Origin: Beggiatoa leptomitoformis
Lineage (GTDB): Bacteria > Pseudomonadota > Gammaproteobacteria > Beggiatoales > Beggiatoaceae
Length of the DNA stretch: 64,000 bases
NCBI RefSeq assembly: GCF_001305575.3
Contig: NZ_CP012373.2
Location: 4,106,799-4,170,798, forward strand
Direction: 5' to 3'
Part shown: in pieces, positions 36,798-46,701 of the stretch
How the letters are laid out: each line of letters begins with the position of its first letter
Position numbering within the stretch: the stretch's first letter is position 1
The notes under the pieces: generated by a model
Database searches by the model: none
Told to the model about the DNA's origin: nothing
Seen by the model: only the letters and a program-made list of their open reading frames with translations
Made by a program: the position numbers and the translations under genes

Positions 36798-37441
36798 GAA
36801 AAATAGACAATGGATATCACTACTCAACGCGGTGATATCCGCATTTACTTATCATGCTGCCCGATTTAACAAAGGTAATGTTAATGTTACACAAACCCCT
36901 TTTTGTTCTTCTCGGTTACACAAATGACACGACCCGCCACGATTCCAGACTAACATGGCCACCATAGGCAAACCCAGCCCCATGCCTTTAACTTCGCCTG
37001 TAAACGATTTTTCACTTTGATAATAAGGCATCCAAACTTTTTGTAATTCTTCTGTACTGAGATGACCACCATCATCCATCACGCTGAGTGTCATTTGTTG
37101 CGTTTGATGTGGTTCTGCATAAATATGAACAGTGGGTGATTGTTGCGGATGAAATTTCTTCGAATTAGTCAGTAGCTCGCGTAAAATAAGCTCTAACGAT
37201 TCAGTAGAAAAATATATTACTTGCTGTTGCAAGGCATCAGCGACAGTAAATGTTATATTTTCTAATACCAAGTCCCAGCCGATTTTAGTAATAATCTCCG
37301 CAAGTTGTTCAAATGTCGTTTGCCCACTGGCTCTCACTAACTGTCCAACATCAATATAACGCAAAATTTCTAATATTTGGTCTTGTAAGCGTTTTGCACT
37401 TTCGCGGGCAATTTTTAACAACGCATGGGCGCGTTCACTAG

Positions 37442-38290
37442 AGCCTGTCATCAAATAAGAAGGGTTAAAGGTTCAAGCTAAAAGAATCAAGGTAGAAGCC
37501 AAATAAACCCCACTTAAGAAATTCCTAGCGCGTTTATCATATCGTGTAGCTATTGCACGATATTGCTTTAATTTACCAAAGAAATGCTCGATTAAATAAC
37601 GTGCCTTATAAAGAGCTTTATCATAATCAGGTGGATTTAAACGATTTTTCCTGAACGGAATCACAGGTTCTATGCCTTGCTGTTTTAAAACATCTCTAAC
37701 CCGTTCATCTGCATCATAAGCCTTATCAGCCAATAAAGCGTTTGCCTTTATCTGAGGAATAAGAGCATCAGCCCCTTCAAGGTCGCTTGCCTGTCCCGCA
37801 GTCAAAAAAAAAGGGTCGGATTGCCCAGTGCGTCAACAACGGAGTTAATCTTGGTACTTAAACCCCCTGCGCTACGTCCAATGGCTTCATCTGCGCCACC
37901 ACCACTACTATGTTGATGCGCTCTAACTATTGTGCTGTCTATCATGGCATATTCATTATCGGCATCGGCACTTAGTATCTTGAAAACACGTTCCCAGACA
38001 CCTTTCTTAGACCAACGACTGAAGCGGGTATGGACGACACGGAAATCACCAAAGCGTTCGGGGAGGTCGCGCCAAGGAATGCCACTGCGATAACGGAATA
38101 GAACAGCATCAATAAACAAGCGGTTATCTTTAGCCGTCATCCCGACATGTCCTTTACGCCCAGGGAGTAGCGGTTCTAGTTTTGACCATTGTTCATCGGT
38201 TAAGGCATAGCGACGACTCATTGTTTTATCCTTGGCGATATCTGGGTATATGATTATAATATAACATTTTTTACTATTTGATGACACGCC
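37442..38290 (-). mobile_element. IS5-family insertion sequence (849 bp)
   Basis: The ends are AGCCTGTCATCAAATA and, on the other strand, GGCGTGTCATCAAATA (16 bp, two mismatches). It is flanked by CTAG on both sides (37438-37441 and 38291-38294), a 4-bp target duplication expected for the IS427 group. It carries one transposase gene in two overlapping frames. Confidence 0.9.
37473..38221 (-). CDS. IS5-family (IS427-like) transposase, two frames joined by -1 slippage
   Basis: The first frame starts at 38221 (MSRRYALTDEQWSKLEPLLP) and ends at 37802. The second frame runs to 37473. They overlap at a run of nine T on the coding strand (A-run at 37804-37812), so a -1 shift gives a full DDE transposase. 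Asp in MIDSTIVRAHQHSSGG, Asp in ALLADKAYDADE, and Glu in YLIEHFFGKLKQYRAIATRY form the catalytic set. Both frames are clean, so the element is probably active. Confidence 0.9.
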
Positions 38291-39153
38291 CTAGACAAGT
38301 CCATATTTTTTTGGTCTAGCATTTGTAAACTGACTAATCCATTTAATGGACCACGAAGCTTATGTGAAACCATCGTTTGAAAAGTCCACATTTGCCGTTG
38401 TAAGTTCATTCGCTCGCTGACATTTTGTAAATGTATTAATGTACTTCCTTGTTTATACAAGGGTAGATTTAACACTTCTACTAATAACCATAACGGTGGT
38501 AAATGTTGGGTTTCTGGACGTACTAAATAACGAGATTCTGATGTATTGGTTTTTTCGCTCATCCATGATTGCCATGCAAGAGCAGGCTCACATTGATAGT
38601 GGCTTGATGCTTGCCGTAAAAATGGTATTTTTTCTTTATCTGGTAAACTTAGTAATAAACGGGCTTGATGATTTGCATATTGAATAACATCATCATCACC
38701 CAGTAATAAATAACCATCTTCCGAATTTTCTATAACCCATTCAAACCGTGACCGTTCAGACACCAAACGGCGATAACGGTTTAAACGCATGATAGTTCTT
38801 ACACGGGTGCGTAACTCCACGCGGTCGTAGGGTTTCGTAATAAAATCATCTGCACCTGCTTCAATACCTCGTAAACGCGATTCTCTATCATCTAATGCAG
38901 TCAACATTAAAATAGGAACCTCCGCCAATTTTGCATTGGTGCGCAATAAACTACAAACTTCAAAGCCATCCATTCCGGGCATCATTACATCTAATAAAAT
39001 TAAGTCAGGAATAATGCTTTGTGCTTGTTGTAGTGCTTCTTCACCATGAGAGGCAAATGTTAATTGATAATTTTCGGTCGCTAACAGCATTTCTAATGCG
39101 TCACGTCCGTGTTCTTCATCATCAACAATCAATACACAATTTCGGTTATCCAT

Positions 39154-39506
39154 GTAGATAGATTCTTAATATAAAGGGAATAAAAAGGCATAAGGTTTGA
39201 GTAATACTAATACGTGAGTAAACTTTTAATTTATTGTCAACAAAACATTTATTTCATCAGGATTTTACAAAAAAGCCCATCGGATTTTTTATGAATCCAA
39301 TAGGCTTTTATAACATTATATACGCCTTCACGTATGACTTCTGTTTTAACTAGCTGTAACGTTAAACCCAGTCACTCATTCTTTTTCACATGCAAAACTT
39401 CTCCCCTTTATCTTAAAGAATTATAAGGGAAAATCTATTTATTAGGTTTGTACTAATACATCACTACGCCCTATAAAAACAATCCAATTGGGATTTTTTT
39501 ATCTGC
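39154..39506. other. Intergenic region with terminator
   Basis: About 350 bases between the kinase start and the stop of the ClpP-like gene. Contains the terminator at 39269-39310 and the kinase promoter. No gene seen. Confidence 0.5.
39269..39310 (-). terminator. Terminator (bidirectional form) downstream of ClpP-like gene
   Basis: AAAAAAGCCCATCGGATT pairs with AATCCAATAGGCTTTT, with two internal mismatches, around TTTTATG. Read on the minus strand it ends in six T. Confidence 0.75.
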
Positions 39507-40958
39507 TTAAAACCGATAATAATTATCAGGATTATATAAATGATACATATCCGTTGCACTGAGTGGCGGTAACTGAAAGTAATTTTTACCGTTAGAATCC
39601 AACCTTTCATATTTGGAAAACAGCGAAACTTCAGCAGGCACGGGTTGGGGTTCTTGTGGTTGCTTGATGTAGGACGTATCGCGAACATTTTCAATAACAA
39701 CATCAACCCATTTTAACTGCACGGCTTTATCCGCAAATGCTCGCCAATTACCATCAGAATTATTCTGATACATCTGTTTAACTAATTCATCTAGGGTTAG
39801 TCCCATTTTTTTGGCAACAGGTTCCATAACCCGCCGTGACCATTCTTGCATCATATCGATTTGTTCATGTTGTTGAGTGAGATTTCCCATAAAACCACTC
39901 CACACCTGATGGTGAATAATGATTGCATCAGGATAAGCAAATGAACGCTTTGCCGTCGTTACGATAACAGCCGCCATACTGGCAGCCAATGATTTCACCA
40001 CCACATAAACAGGGGCAGTACTCGCTTGCATCGCTTTAATGATTTGTACACCTTCCATCACCGAGCCGCCCGCGCAATTATCGATGATCAGAAAAATGGG
40101 GTATTGCGTTGTTTTATTATTATAAAAAGAAATCCGCTCTGCTACATAAGCCGCTTCTCCCGGCATGATAGGACCATTCAATAATACTCGTCGGTCACTT
40201 AATACCAGCTCACCATTTACATAAGGATCAACTAAATATTCGGGTAACTTATTCGCCTGATTTTCCCACAGCTCACGTTGGTCTCGTTTAGCAATTTTAT
40301 CGCTCAAATCACCCGCTGCCGCCTGCTTGGCTTTTTCATATTCCATTTTGGCTGTTTCATGTGTTATTTGAGCCGTTTCTAGGGCAATTTGCAGTTCAAT
40401 AACTTTATTTTTTTCCTCTTGTAACGCATTTTTCGTGGCTAACTGGGTTTTTTCCAATTCGCTGTCTGCAAAAGTGAGTTTATTTTGTTGCTCACGAATT
40501 GCATTTTCTAGCTCCAAACGCATCTTTTTATCATTCAAATCAGCCAATATTTGCGCTTGTTTACCAACTTGTAACGCGTTTTCCAATTCTACCCGTTCTT
40601 TGTCAGCCGTTAGTTGCGACAGGGCCAATCGATTTTTTTCTTGTAACAACTCGTTTTGTAACGCAATCAATTCCTTCTCTTGTTGTAATTGTAAAATCTG
40701 CAATTGATGCTGTTCTACTTGTTCAAGCAGTTGTTTATTCAGTTCAGGATTACTGGTTTTTAGCTGTTCTAATAACTTAACTAAGGTGGCGATTCCATTT
40801 TCTGTACTGGCTTCATCAACAGGGGTTTCCGCTGTTGTATGACTCGCTGTCGCGGTTGATGTGACTTCGTTATCTGATACATCTTCTGCATAACAGCTTA
40901 AATTTACAGAAAATAAACCAATAAGCACACATAAGGAAAGGGGGTTAAATCGTATCAT
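39507..40958 (-). CDS. Exported ClpP-like serine protease with coiled-coil stalk
   Basis: 483 residues. A signal peptide (about 1-24, SLCVLIGLFSVNLSCYA) is followed by a long Gln/Glu/Leu coiled coil (about 55-235). The C-terminal ClpP/crotonase fold has LIIDNCAGGSVMEGVQII, nucleophile Ser327 in LAASMAAVI and His349 or His350 in AIIIHHQVW. These match the ClpP Ser-His pair. Cytoplasmic ClpP needs a Clp ATPase; an exported form with its own coiled coil is unusual and resembles SppA-like or translocated ClpP proteins. Substrate unknown. Monocistronic. Confidence 0.82.
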   Translation of the reverse strand: MIRFNPLSLCVLIGLFSVNLSCYAEDVSDNEVTSTATASHTTAETPVDEASTENGIATLVKLLEQLKTSNPELNKQLLEQVEQHQLQILQLQQEKELIALQNELLQEKNRLALSQLTADKERVELENALQVGKQAQILADLNDKKMRLELENAIREQQNKLTFADSELEKTQLATKNALQEEKNKVIELQIALETAQITHETAKMEYEKAKQAAAGDLSDKIAKRDQRELWENQANKLPEYLVDPYVNGELVLSDRRVLLNGPIMPGEAAYVAERISFYNNKTTQYPIFLIIDNCAGGSVMEGVQIIKAMQASTAPVYVVVKSLAASMAAVIVTTAKRSFAYPDAIIIHHQVWSGFMGNLTQQHEQIDMMQEWSRRVMEPVAKKMGLTLDELVKQMYQNNSDGNWRAFADKAVQLKWVDVVIENVRDTSYIKQPQEPQPVPAEVSLFSKYERLDSNGKNYFQLPPLSATDMYHLYNPDNYYRF

Positions 40959-41126
40959 AAATGTCCAACTTGTCAGGAATTAAAATGGCGTATAACTAAT
41001 GCTTTGTATCAAACGAGCCAAAATAAAAGGTTTTATGGATAAAAATAGTCTTTTTTAATTGACGGCAAGGGCGGGAGAAAATTAGACAATTATTTCGATT
41101 ATGTCAGCACGCCTAAAACTTGTATT

Positions 41127-42527
41127 TTAACGGCTTTGTTGGTTTAAACGCGAATTATTGCCTTTACGCACTTGAGAAAAATCTAAACGTTCAGTTTCCA
41201 TGCTTGCCTGATTTTCTGTACCCGCAACACAAACAGGTTGTGTACATTCCAATCCCCCCGCCCGTAATACTCGAATAATATGTTTTAAACGTTCTTGGCG
41301 CGACGTATCATCATTACTTGAACGGTCAAAAAACAGAATATTCAATTTATTCCGCATTAAATAATCCGCATTGGGGTCAGGATTAATAATGGTTACAATC
41401 TCATCCCCTTGAAAATTTTTCAATTTTAAGTGCATTGCTTCACGATAATCTTCCCCTTCATACGCGGCATCCGTGACTTCCCAACCTGCGTCATATAAGG
41501 CTTCCTCAATCATTTGTCCAATGTTATTGCGCAATTGTGACGCTAACAACCCCTCTTTTGCTTCAGCAACTAAGTTTGCTAGTGTTTGTTGATGCGCGCC
41601 CATTTGCGCCAATATTTGCTGCAAGGTTTCTTGTGGAATAAACTCGCCAGTATCCAGTTGCCATTGTGTTGCCTGAATTTGTTGATGTAACTTGGCATAT
41701 TTGCCCTTGGTCCAGAAATCCACGTCCACCGTGGTTGTCGCTTCCTCACTTCCTGCCCCAACTAAAATATTCAGTTGCGCTTGTGCTTCAATAATTGTTA
41801 ATGTTTCTAACACACTATAACGTGTTGCGTGCAAATAAGCCTGCCATTCCACCTCTTTTTGTTCCAGTTGCAAGCGCAAGTTTTGTGCCGCTAACCATGT
41901 CTGCTGGCTGTTCGCAATCACCGCCTGATAATTTTTTTGCACCAAATTGGTTTGTGCAAGTAATAATTCCCCCTGCAATTTTTGGATAGCGAAGGGTAAA
42001 AACTGCGTGTGGCGGGCGTATTGTGTTTGTAAAAAAGTCAGTAACGCCTGAGCAACTGTAACCCATTGTTCTGCTTGTTCTGCTTCAGTCGTATGCTGTG
42101 CGTGTACTTGCGCGGAAACTTGTGTTAGTTCTTGATGTAATAATGTATGTTGCGAGCTTAAAGCATTGGTAAATTCGCGGGTTTTCTGCTGAATCAGTTG
42201 TGCATATTGCCCGCCACCCTGTTGTAATTGTTCCGTGATTTGCTGTTGAAATGCTTGGGCTAATTTTTGTAATTGCTCGGTATATTGCCGTTCAATTGCT
42301 TGAATTGCTTCACCTAATCCTAAAGAGGTTAAGGATTGTTCAAATGCTTGTTGACGGGTTTCTACTTCGGTGAGATGGCGGTCTAATTCGTGGCGAAAAT
42401 GTTTGCTTGCCTGTGTCAAGCGTTGTTCGATATGTCCTTCTAAATCATCAACACTTTCACAGGTATCTAATAAACGGTCAATTTCTGTGTTACGCAATTG
42501 CACATAGCTTTCTTTAATCCCGCTCAT
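41127..42527 (-). CDS. Coiled-coil protein of unknown function
   Basis: 466 residues, no signal peptide. Long Gln-rich coiled coils span about 45-230 (for example LQQGGGQYAQLIQQKTREFT). A middle helical part contains TVDVDFWTKGKYAKLHQQIQ. A compact C-terminal domain has LRNNIGQMIEEALYDAGWEV and DEIVTIINPDPNADY, ending with a Cys pair (LECTQPVC). I recognise no family. It starts 20 bp after cysM on the same strand, so the two may be co-transcribed. The composition resembles the coiled-coil protein at 51867. Confidence 0.8.
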   Translation of the reverse strand: MSGIKESYVQLRNTEIDRLLDTCESVDDLEGHIEQRLTQASKHFRHELDRHLTEVETRQQAFEQSLTSLGLGEAIQAIERQYTEQLQKLAQAFQQQITEQLQQGGGQYAQLIQQKTREFTNALSSQHTLLHQELTQVSAQVHAQHTTEAEQAEQWVTVAQALLTFLQTQYARHTQFLPFAIQKLQGELLLAQTNLVQKNYQAVIANSQQTWLAAQNLRLQLEQKEVEWQAYLHATRYSVLETLTIIEAQAQLNILVGAGSEEATTTVDVDFWTKGKYAKLHQQIQATQWQLDTGEFIPQETLQQILAQMGAHQQTLANLVAEAKEGLLASQLRNNIGQMIEEALYDAGWEVTDAAYEGEDYREAMHLKLKNFQGDEIVTIINPDPNADYLMRNKLNILFFDRSSNDDTSRQERLKHIIRVLRAGGLECTQPVCVAGTENQASMETERLDFSQVRKGNNSRLNQQSR

Positions 42528-42547
42528 TTTGCCACGCTCATTCTTGG

Positions 42548-43438
42548 TTAGGCAGGAAATACGCCTGTAGATAAATATCTATCGCCTCTATCACAAATAA
42601 TGCAGACAATAACCGCATTTTCTACTGTTTGCGACACGCGCAAGGCTGCTGCGACAGAACCACCTGAAGAAATCCCTGCAAAAATCCCTTCTTGTGTGGC
42701 TAATGCTCGCGTGGTTTCTTCCGCACTGGATTGGTCCATATCGATTAATTGGTCAACTTTGGAAAAATCGCAAATTTTGGGTAAATAGTCAGGTGACCAG
42801 CGACGGATACCGGGAATACTCGCGCCACTTGCGGGTTGTACGCCAACGATTTGAATAGCAGGGTTTTGTTCTTTAAGATAGCGTGATGTTCCCATAATCG
42901 TTCCCGTCGTCCCCATCGTTGCGACAAAGTGGGTAATCGTGCCGTTGGTCGCCCGCCAAATTTCAGGCCCTGTGGTTTTATAATGGGCGAGGGGATTATC
43001 AGGATTATCAAATTGATTTAAGACCTTGCCTTTACCTTCTTTTTCCATTGTAAAGGCTAAATCTCGAGCTGCTTCCATCCCTCCTTCTTTTGGTACGAGC
43101 AATAATTCTGCACCATACGCTTTCATCGATGCGCGGCGTTCCACACTCATATTTTCTGGCATAATCAAAATCATGCGGTAGCCTTTCATCGCCGCGACCA
43201 TTGCGAGTGCAATCCCTGTATTACCGCTAGTTGCTTCAATCAGCGCGTCACCCGCTTTAATTTCTCCGCGTTGCTCGGCTTCTTGAATCATGCTTAAGGC
43301 AGGACGGTCTTTTACTGAACCCGCTGGATTATTGCCTTCTAGTTTGACTAATATCTGGTTAGAAGTCTTACCTGCGAGCCGTTGCAAACGTACTAAGGGC
43401 GTATCACCGATGAATTGTTCAATCGTTGGGTAACTCAT
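42548..43438 (-). CDS. cysM: Cysteine synthase B (O-acetylserine sulfhydrylase B)
   Basis: 296 residues. The PLP lysine is Lys43 in NNPAGSVKDRPAL; the substrate loop is EATSGNTGIALAM; the glycine loop is GTTGTIMG. The length and KLEGNNPAGSVKDR signature favour CysM over CysK. It makes cysteine from O-acetylserine with sulfide or thiosulfate, the latter useful in a sulfur-oxidising lifestyle (inference). Confidence 0.95.
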   Translation of the reverse strand: MSYPTIEQFIGDTPLVRLQRLAGKTSNQILVKLEGNNPAGSVKDRPALSMIQEAEQRGEIKAGDALIEATSGNTGIALAMVAAMKGYRMILIMPENMSVERRASMKAYGAELLLVPKEGGMEAARDLAFTMEKEGKGKVLNQFDNPDNPLAHYKTTGPEIWRATNGTITHFVATMGTTGTIMGTSRYLKEQNPAIQIVGVQPASGASIPGIRRWSPDYLPKICDFSKVDQLIDMDQSSAEETTRALATQEGIFAGISSGGSVAAALRVSQTVENAVIVCIICDRGDRYLSTGVFPA

Positions 43439-43490
43439 GATTTATCTCTATGATTAAATTTAAGTGTAGGGTGCGTTAGGTGCGCAAGCT

Positions 43491-43523
43491 GGTTTGAATC
43501 AGAATTTTCAGAATTAATAAAGT
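43491..43523 (+). repeat. Dispersed intergenic repeat copy
   Basis: GTTTGAATCAGAATTTTCAG, then AATTAATAAAG. It belongs to the GTCTGAATCA group listed at 21892. Confidence 0.55.
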
Positions 43524-43573
43524 TAAAGGTAAATAAAAGCAAATTAAATCGGTGTTATCTATTTTCTTTAAAC

Positions 43574-44539
43574 TTATTCAATCGCATACTTTTTAATTCG
43601 ATATAGCAAGGTATCACGGCTTAATCCTAATAAACGCGCTGCTTGGCTACAGTTACCGTAGGTTTTTTGTAATGCTTGACGAATTAGCATAATTTCAACT
43701 TCTACTAAATTAATGCCCTCATCAGGAAAAACGCCCCAATTTGGCAAATGGACAGCCTTTTCTGTTGGGTTATTTTGTTGGTATTCAGCGGGTAATTGTT
43801 TTGGTTCTATTCGTTGTCCTGCATAAAATAAAACCAATCGTTCACATAAATTTCGTAGTTCACGCACGTTGCCTGCCCAAAAATGTTGCGTTAAAACGGC
43901 TAATGTTGCGGGACTATAACAAGGTGCGGCTCGTTGATGTTGTGTAGCAAAATAGTGGGTAAAGTGTTGTAATAGCAGTTTAATATCAGTTTTTCGCTGG
44001 CGTAAGGGCGGTAATTCTAACGGTACGATGTTTAAACGATAATATAAATCCTGCCTAAATTGTCCTGCTTTAACCGCTGCGTATAAATCTCGATTGGTTG
44101 CCACAATCACCCGTACATCAACCTTTTCGGGGGTATTTCTCCCTAAGGCTTGGCATTCGCCATTTTCTAAAAAACGCAGTAATTTTGCTTGAATTGTTAA
44201 AGGTAATTCACCAATTTCATCTAAAAAAAGTGTTCCCCCTGCGGCGGCTTGAATACGTCCTTGTCTATGTGTATCTGCGCCTGTAAATGCGCCTTTACGA
44301 TGCCCAAATAATTCTACTTCAGCGAGCGACTCTGGCAAGGCGGCACAATTGATTGCTACAAAATTTGCATGTGTACGACGGCTGGTTTGATGAATGGCGC
44401 GGGCAACTAATTCTTTGCCTGTGCCACTTTCCCCCAAAATTAAAATGGTTGCGTCTGTGAGTGCAATCAGTTGGGCAGCACGAATCACGGTTGCAAAATC
44501 GCCAGATTCACCAATTAAAGTAGCAAATGCGTTTATCAT
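43574..44539 (-). CDS. Sigma54-dependent activator without receiver domain
   Basis: 321 residues: AAA+ domain with Walker A GESGTGKE (36-43), the sigma54 contact loop GAFTGAD (83-89), Walker B TLFLDEIGEL, and a C-terminal Fis-type helix-turn-helix (YGNCSQAARLLGLSRDTLLY). NtrC-type regulators usually carry an N-terminal sensor; here it begins directly with the AAA+ part, like PspF. Activity must be controlled by another protein or by expression. Target genes are not evident; the divergent aminotransferase gene has no clear -24/-12 site. Confidence 0.92.
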   Translation of the reverse strand: MINAFATLIGESGDFATVIRAAQLIALTDATILILGESGTGKELVARAIHQTSRRTHANFVAINCAALPESLAEVELFGHRKGAFTGADTHRQGRIQAAAGGTLFLDEIGELPLTIQAKLLRFLENGECQALGRNTPEKVDVRVIVATNRDLYAAVKAGQFRQDLYYRLNIVPLELPPLRQRKTDIKLLLQHFTHYFATQHQRAAPCYSPATLAVLTQHFWAGNVRELRNLCERLVLFYAGQRIEPKQLPAEYQQNNPTEKAVHLPNWGVFPDEGINLVEVEIMLIRQALQKTYGNCSQAARLLGLSRDTLLYRIKKYAIE

Positions 44540-44793
44540 GCAGACCTCCTTGCCGCGTAATGGTCACGTGTGAAGAATGATAGGATGCAGCACATTGTCA
44601 AGTGGTTGGTTGCCATGCACCGCATTCTACGACAGAAATGCAACATACTTTACCATAAGTCTTGTGTGATGCTGTTGCTTGGTGGGTGTTGGTTTTAAAA
44701 ACTGACGGATTCTTCTTTATCGTTACGTCCCTTAACTCGGCAAGTTATGGTTATAATATGTATATTTACCCACTGTTTCAGGAGTAATTAGCA

Positions 44794-45960
44794 GTGAATG
44801 AAACGTTTTTGCCTTTTGCTGTCCCTTGTATTGGTGAAGAAGAAATTAATGAAGTCGTCAATACCTTACGTTCTGGCTGGTTGACTGCAGGCCCTAAAAC
44901 TCAACAGTTTGAACAAGAATTTTCTGCCTTTGTCGATATGCCCTATGCCTTAACTGTCAATTCAGCAACAGCGGGGTTGCATCTTGCCTTAGAAGCAATC
45001 GGGGTGGGTGTTGGCGATAAAATTATTACCTCGCCTTATACGTTTACAGCAACCGCCGAAGTTGCCCGTTATTTGGGCGCAGACCCTATCTTTGTGGATA
45101 TTGACCCGCGTACATTTAATATGGATACGCAAAAGTTAGCGCAAGCCTTAGCCACGACAGATAATATTAAGGTTATTTCCCCTGTTCATTTTGCAGGGCA
45201 AGCGTGCGCAATGGACGATATTCTGGCTTTAGCAAAGCAATATCAGCTTAAGGTGGTGGAGGATGCCGCCCATGCGTTGCCCAGTCGTTATAAAGGGCGA
45301 TTAATTGGCGGATTTGGTGATGTGACCGCCTATAGTTTTTACGCGACAAAAACGGTAACGACGGGCGAGGGGGGGATGATAGTAACCGCTAACCCAGAAT
45401 ATGCTAAGCGAATGAAAATAATGCGCTTACATGGTATTAGTCGGGATGTGTTTGACCGTTCCAGCTCCTCGTTGCCTACGTGGTATTATGAGGTTGTTGC
45501 CCCCGGGTTTAAGTACAATATGAGTGATATTGCTTCGGCAATTGGTATTCATCAACTGCGCAAGGCGGAAAAATTACGCCAACGTCGTGAAGCTATCGCC
45601 CAACGTTATACCGAGGGATTGCAAGGGCTACCTTTAACCACGCCTTACACCGCCCCTGAAAATACCCATGCTTGGCATTTATACGTTATTCAATTGACAT
45701 TGGAAGACTTAAAAATTGACCGTAATCAATTTATTGAACGGATGAAAATGGAGCGAATAGGCACAAGTGTGCATTTTATCCCGCTGCATATTCAACCTTA
45801 TTGGAAAGAGCGTTACGGTTTTGAACCAGAAGATTTTCCCGTTGCTTTTGATGTTTATCAGCGGGCAGTCAGTTTGCCAATTTATCCCGATATGACAGAA
45901 GCCGATGTTATGCGAGTGATTGCTGCAACCCGGCAGATTTTGACGGGAGCGCGTCGATGA
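44794..45960 (+). CDS. DegT/DnrJ/EryC1/StrS family sugar aminotransferase
   Basis: 388 residues. PLP lysine Lys186 in [18 protein letters not shown]-binding Asp in [16 protein letters not shown]. Converts a 4-keto or 3-keto nucleotide sugar to an amino sugar in surface polysaccharide or glycan synthesis. It starts with ATT-GTG spacing typical of the locus: CAGGAG lies 8-9 bases before the start (GTG at 44794). The next gene, a PglC-like transferase, overlaps by 4 bases, so the amino sugar is probably the first sugar of a lipid-linked glycan. Confidence 0.93.
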   Translation: MNETFLPFAVPCIGEEEINEVVNTLRSGWLTAGPKTQQFEQEFSAFVDMPYALTVNSATAGLHLALEAIGVGVGDKIITSPYTFTATAEVARYLGADPIFVDIDPRTFNMDTQKLAQALATTDNIKVISPVHFAGQACAMDDILALAKQYQLKVVEDAAHALPSRYKGRLIGGFGDVTAYSFYATKTVTTGEGGMIVTANPEYAKRMKIMRLHGISRDVFDRSSSSLPTWYYEVVAPGFKYNMSDIASAIGIHQLRKAEKLRQRREAIAQRYTEGLQGLPLTTPYTAPENTHAWHLYVIQLTLEDLKIDRNQFIERMKMERIGTSVHFIPLHIQPYWKERYGFEPEDFPVAFDVYQRAVSLPIYPDMTEADVMRVIAATRQILTGARR

Positions 45961-46538
45961 GGGTAAAACGCTGGTTTGATTTGCTCTGCGTTATCCCTGC
46001 TATTTTGTTGTTAAGCCCTGTTTTTATCTGTATTGCTGTGTGGATTAAAGCAGACAGTCGCGGGGCTGTTTTCTTTTTACAAACCCGTGTTGGACAACAT
46101 GGGCGACTATTTAAGATTTTTAAATTTCGCACCATGTATCCAAATACAGGATTAAAAATTACAGCGACAACGGACAAACGGATTACCCGCGCAGGGGCAT
46201 TTTTACGACGGTATAAATTGGACGAATTACCGCAATTATTCAATGTACTAGTTGGCGATATGAGCTTAGTCGGCCCGCGCCCTGAAGTGCCTGAATATGT
46301 TGCTTATTACTCACCAATGGTTAAAACTGAAGTGTTATCAGTGCCTTGCGGTATTACTGATTACGCATCAATTCTATTTCGTCATGAAGGCGAGTTATTA
46401 GCCGCCGCAAAAAATCCCGAACAAGAATATATAGAAAAAATTTTACCGATTAAATTAGCTTATCAACAACAATATGTACGCGAGCGAACGTTATGGCTCG
46501 ATATTAAATTGATTTTACGCACCTTACGAGTTTTATAA
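45957..46538 (+). CDS. PglC-type bacterial sugar transferase
   Basis: 193 residues. One N-terminal re-entrant helix (about 8-28), then [20 protein letters not shown] and [20 protein letters not shown], the phosphoglycosyl-transferase signature. The small size without five membrane helices matches PglC rather than WbaP. It transfers a sugar phosphate from UDP-sugar to undecaprenyl phosphate. Translation is coupled with the aminotransferase (ATGA). Further glycan genes are not adjacent. Confidence 0.92.
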   Translation: MRVKRWFDLLCVIPAILLLSPVFICIAVWIKADSRGAVFFLQTRVGQHGRLFKIFKFRTMYPNTGLKITATTDKRITRAGAFLRRYKLDELPQLFNVLVGDMSLVGPRPEVPEYVAYYSPMVKTEVLSVPCGITDYASILFRHEGELLAAAKNPEQEYIEKILPIKLAYQQQYVRERTLWLDIKLILRTLRVL

Positions 46539-46628
46539 GCGCGAATTTATCTGCGTAATCGTCGCCAATTTGTGCAAATAAATTTACATCTACTTCACTG
46601 GCATATATCTTGCGGACTAGGGAAACAA

Positions 46629-46674
46629 GCAGGTTATCAGCGTATTTACGTAATGCTAACCCTCCTGTTTTTCT
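46629..46674 (+). terminator. Possible terminator after the sugar transferase
   Basis: AGCAGGTTATCAGC and GCTAACCCTCCTGT can pair imperfectly around GTATTTACGTAAT, followed by TTTTCT. Several mismatches, so weak. Confidence 0.35.
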
Positions 46675-46701
46675 ATAGAATTCCTCTGTATTGACAAGAT
46701 A

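Larger units (their letters stand above)
36852..39153 (-). pseudogene. Response regulator-histidine kinase gene split by an IS element
   Basis: The 5' part (39153 to 38291) encodes a receiver with Asp55 (LILLDVMMPGMDG), a PAS-like region (about 135-250) and a HisKA motif with His264 (MVSHKLRGPLNGL). The 3' part (37441 to 36852) encodes HATPase (ELLTNSKKF, MDDGG, GMGLGLPMV). Removing 37442-38290 and one CTAG copy restores the frame exactly (MDLS joined to SERAHALLKIARESA), giving about 490 residues. With the IS present the first part ends after a few foreign codons (ACHQIVKNVIL), so autophosphorylation is lost. The intact frames suggest recent insertion. Confidence 0.9.

Noticed and set aside
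36852-37454. Independent short histidine-kinase gene
   Set aside because: Its first codons come from the IS end (MMTGS); removing the IS joins it in frame to the upstream half of one kinase.
37473-38287. Two separate transposase genes
   Set aside because: Both frames are parts of one DDE enzyme joined across a nine-T run.
44540-44793. Sigma54 promoter in the spacer between the activator and the aminotransferase gene
   Set aside because: GG and GC doublets near 44610 are 11 bases apart instead of 10 and the flanking consensus is poor.
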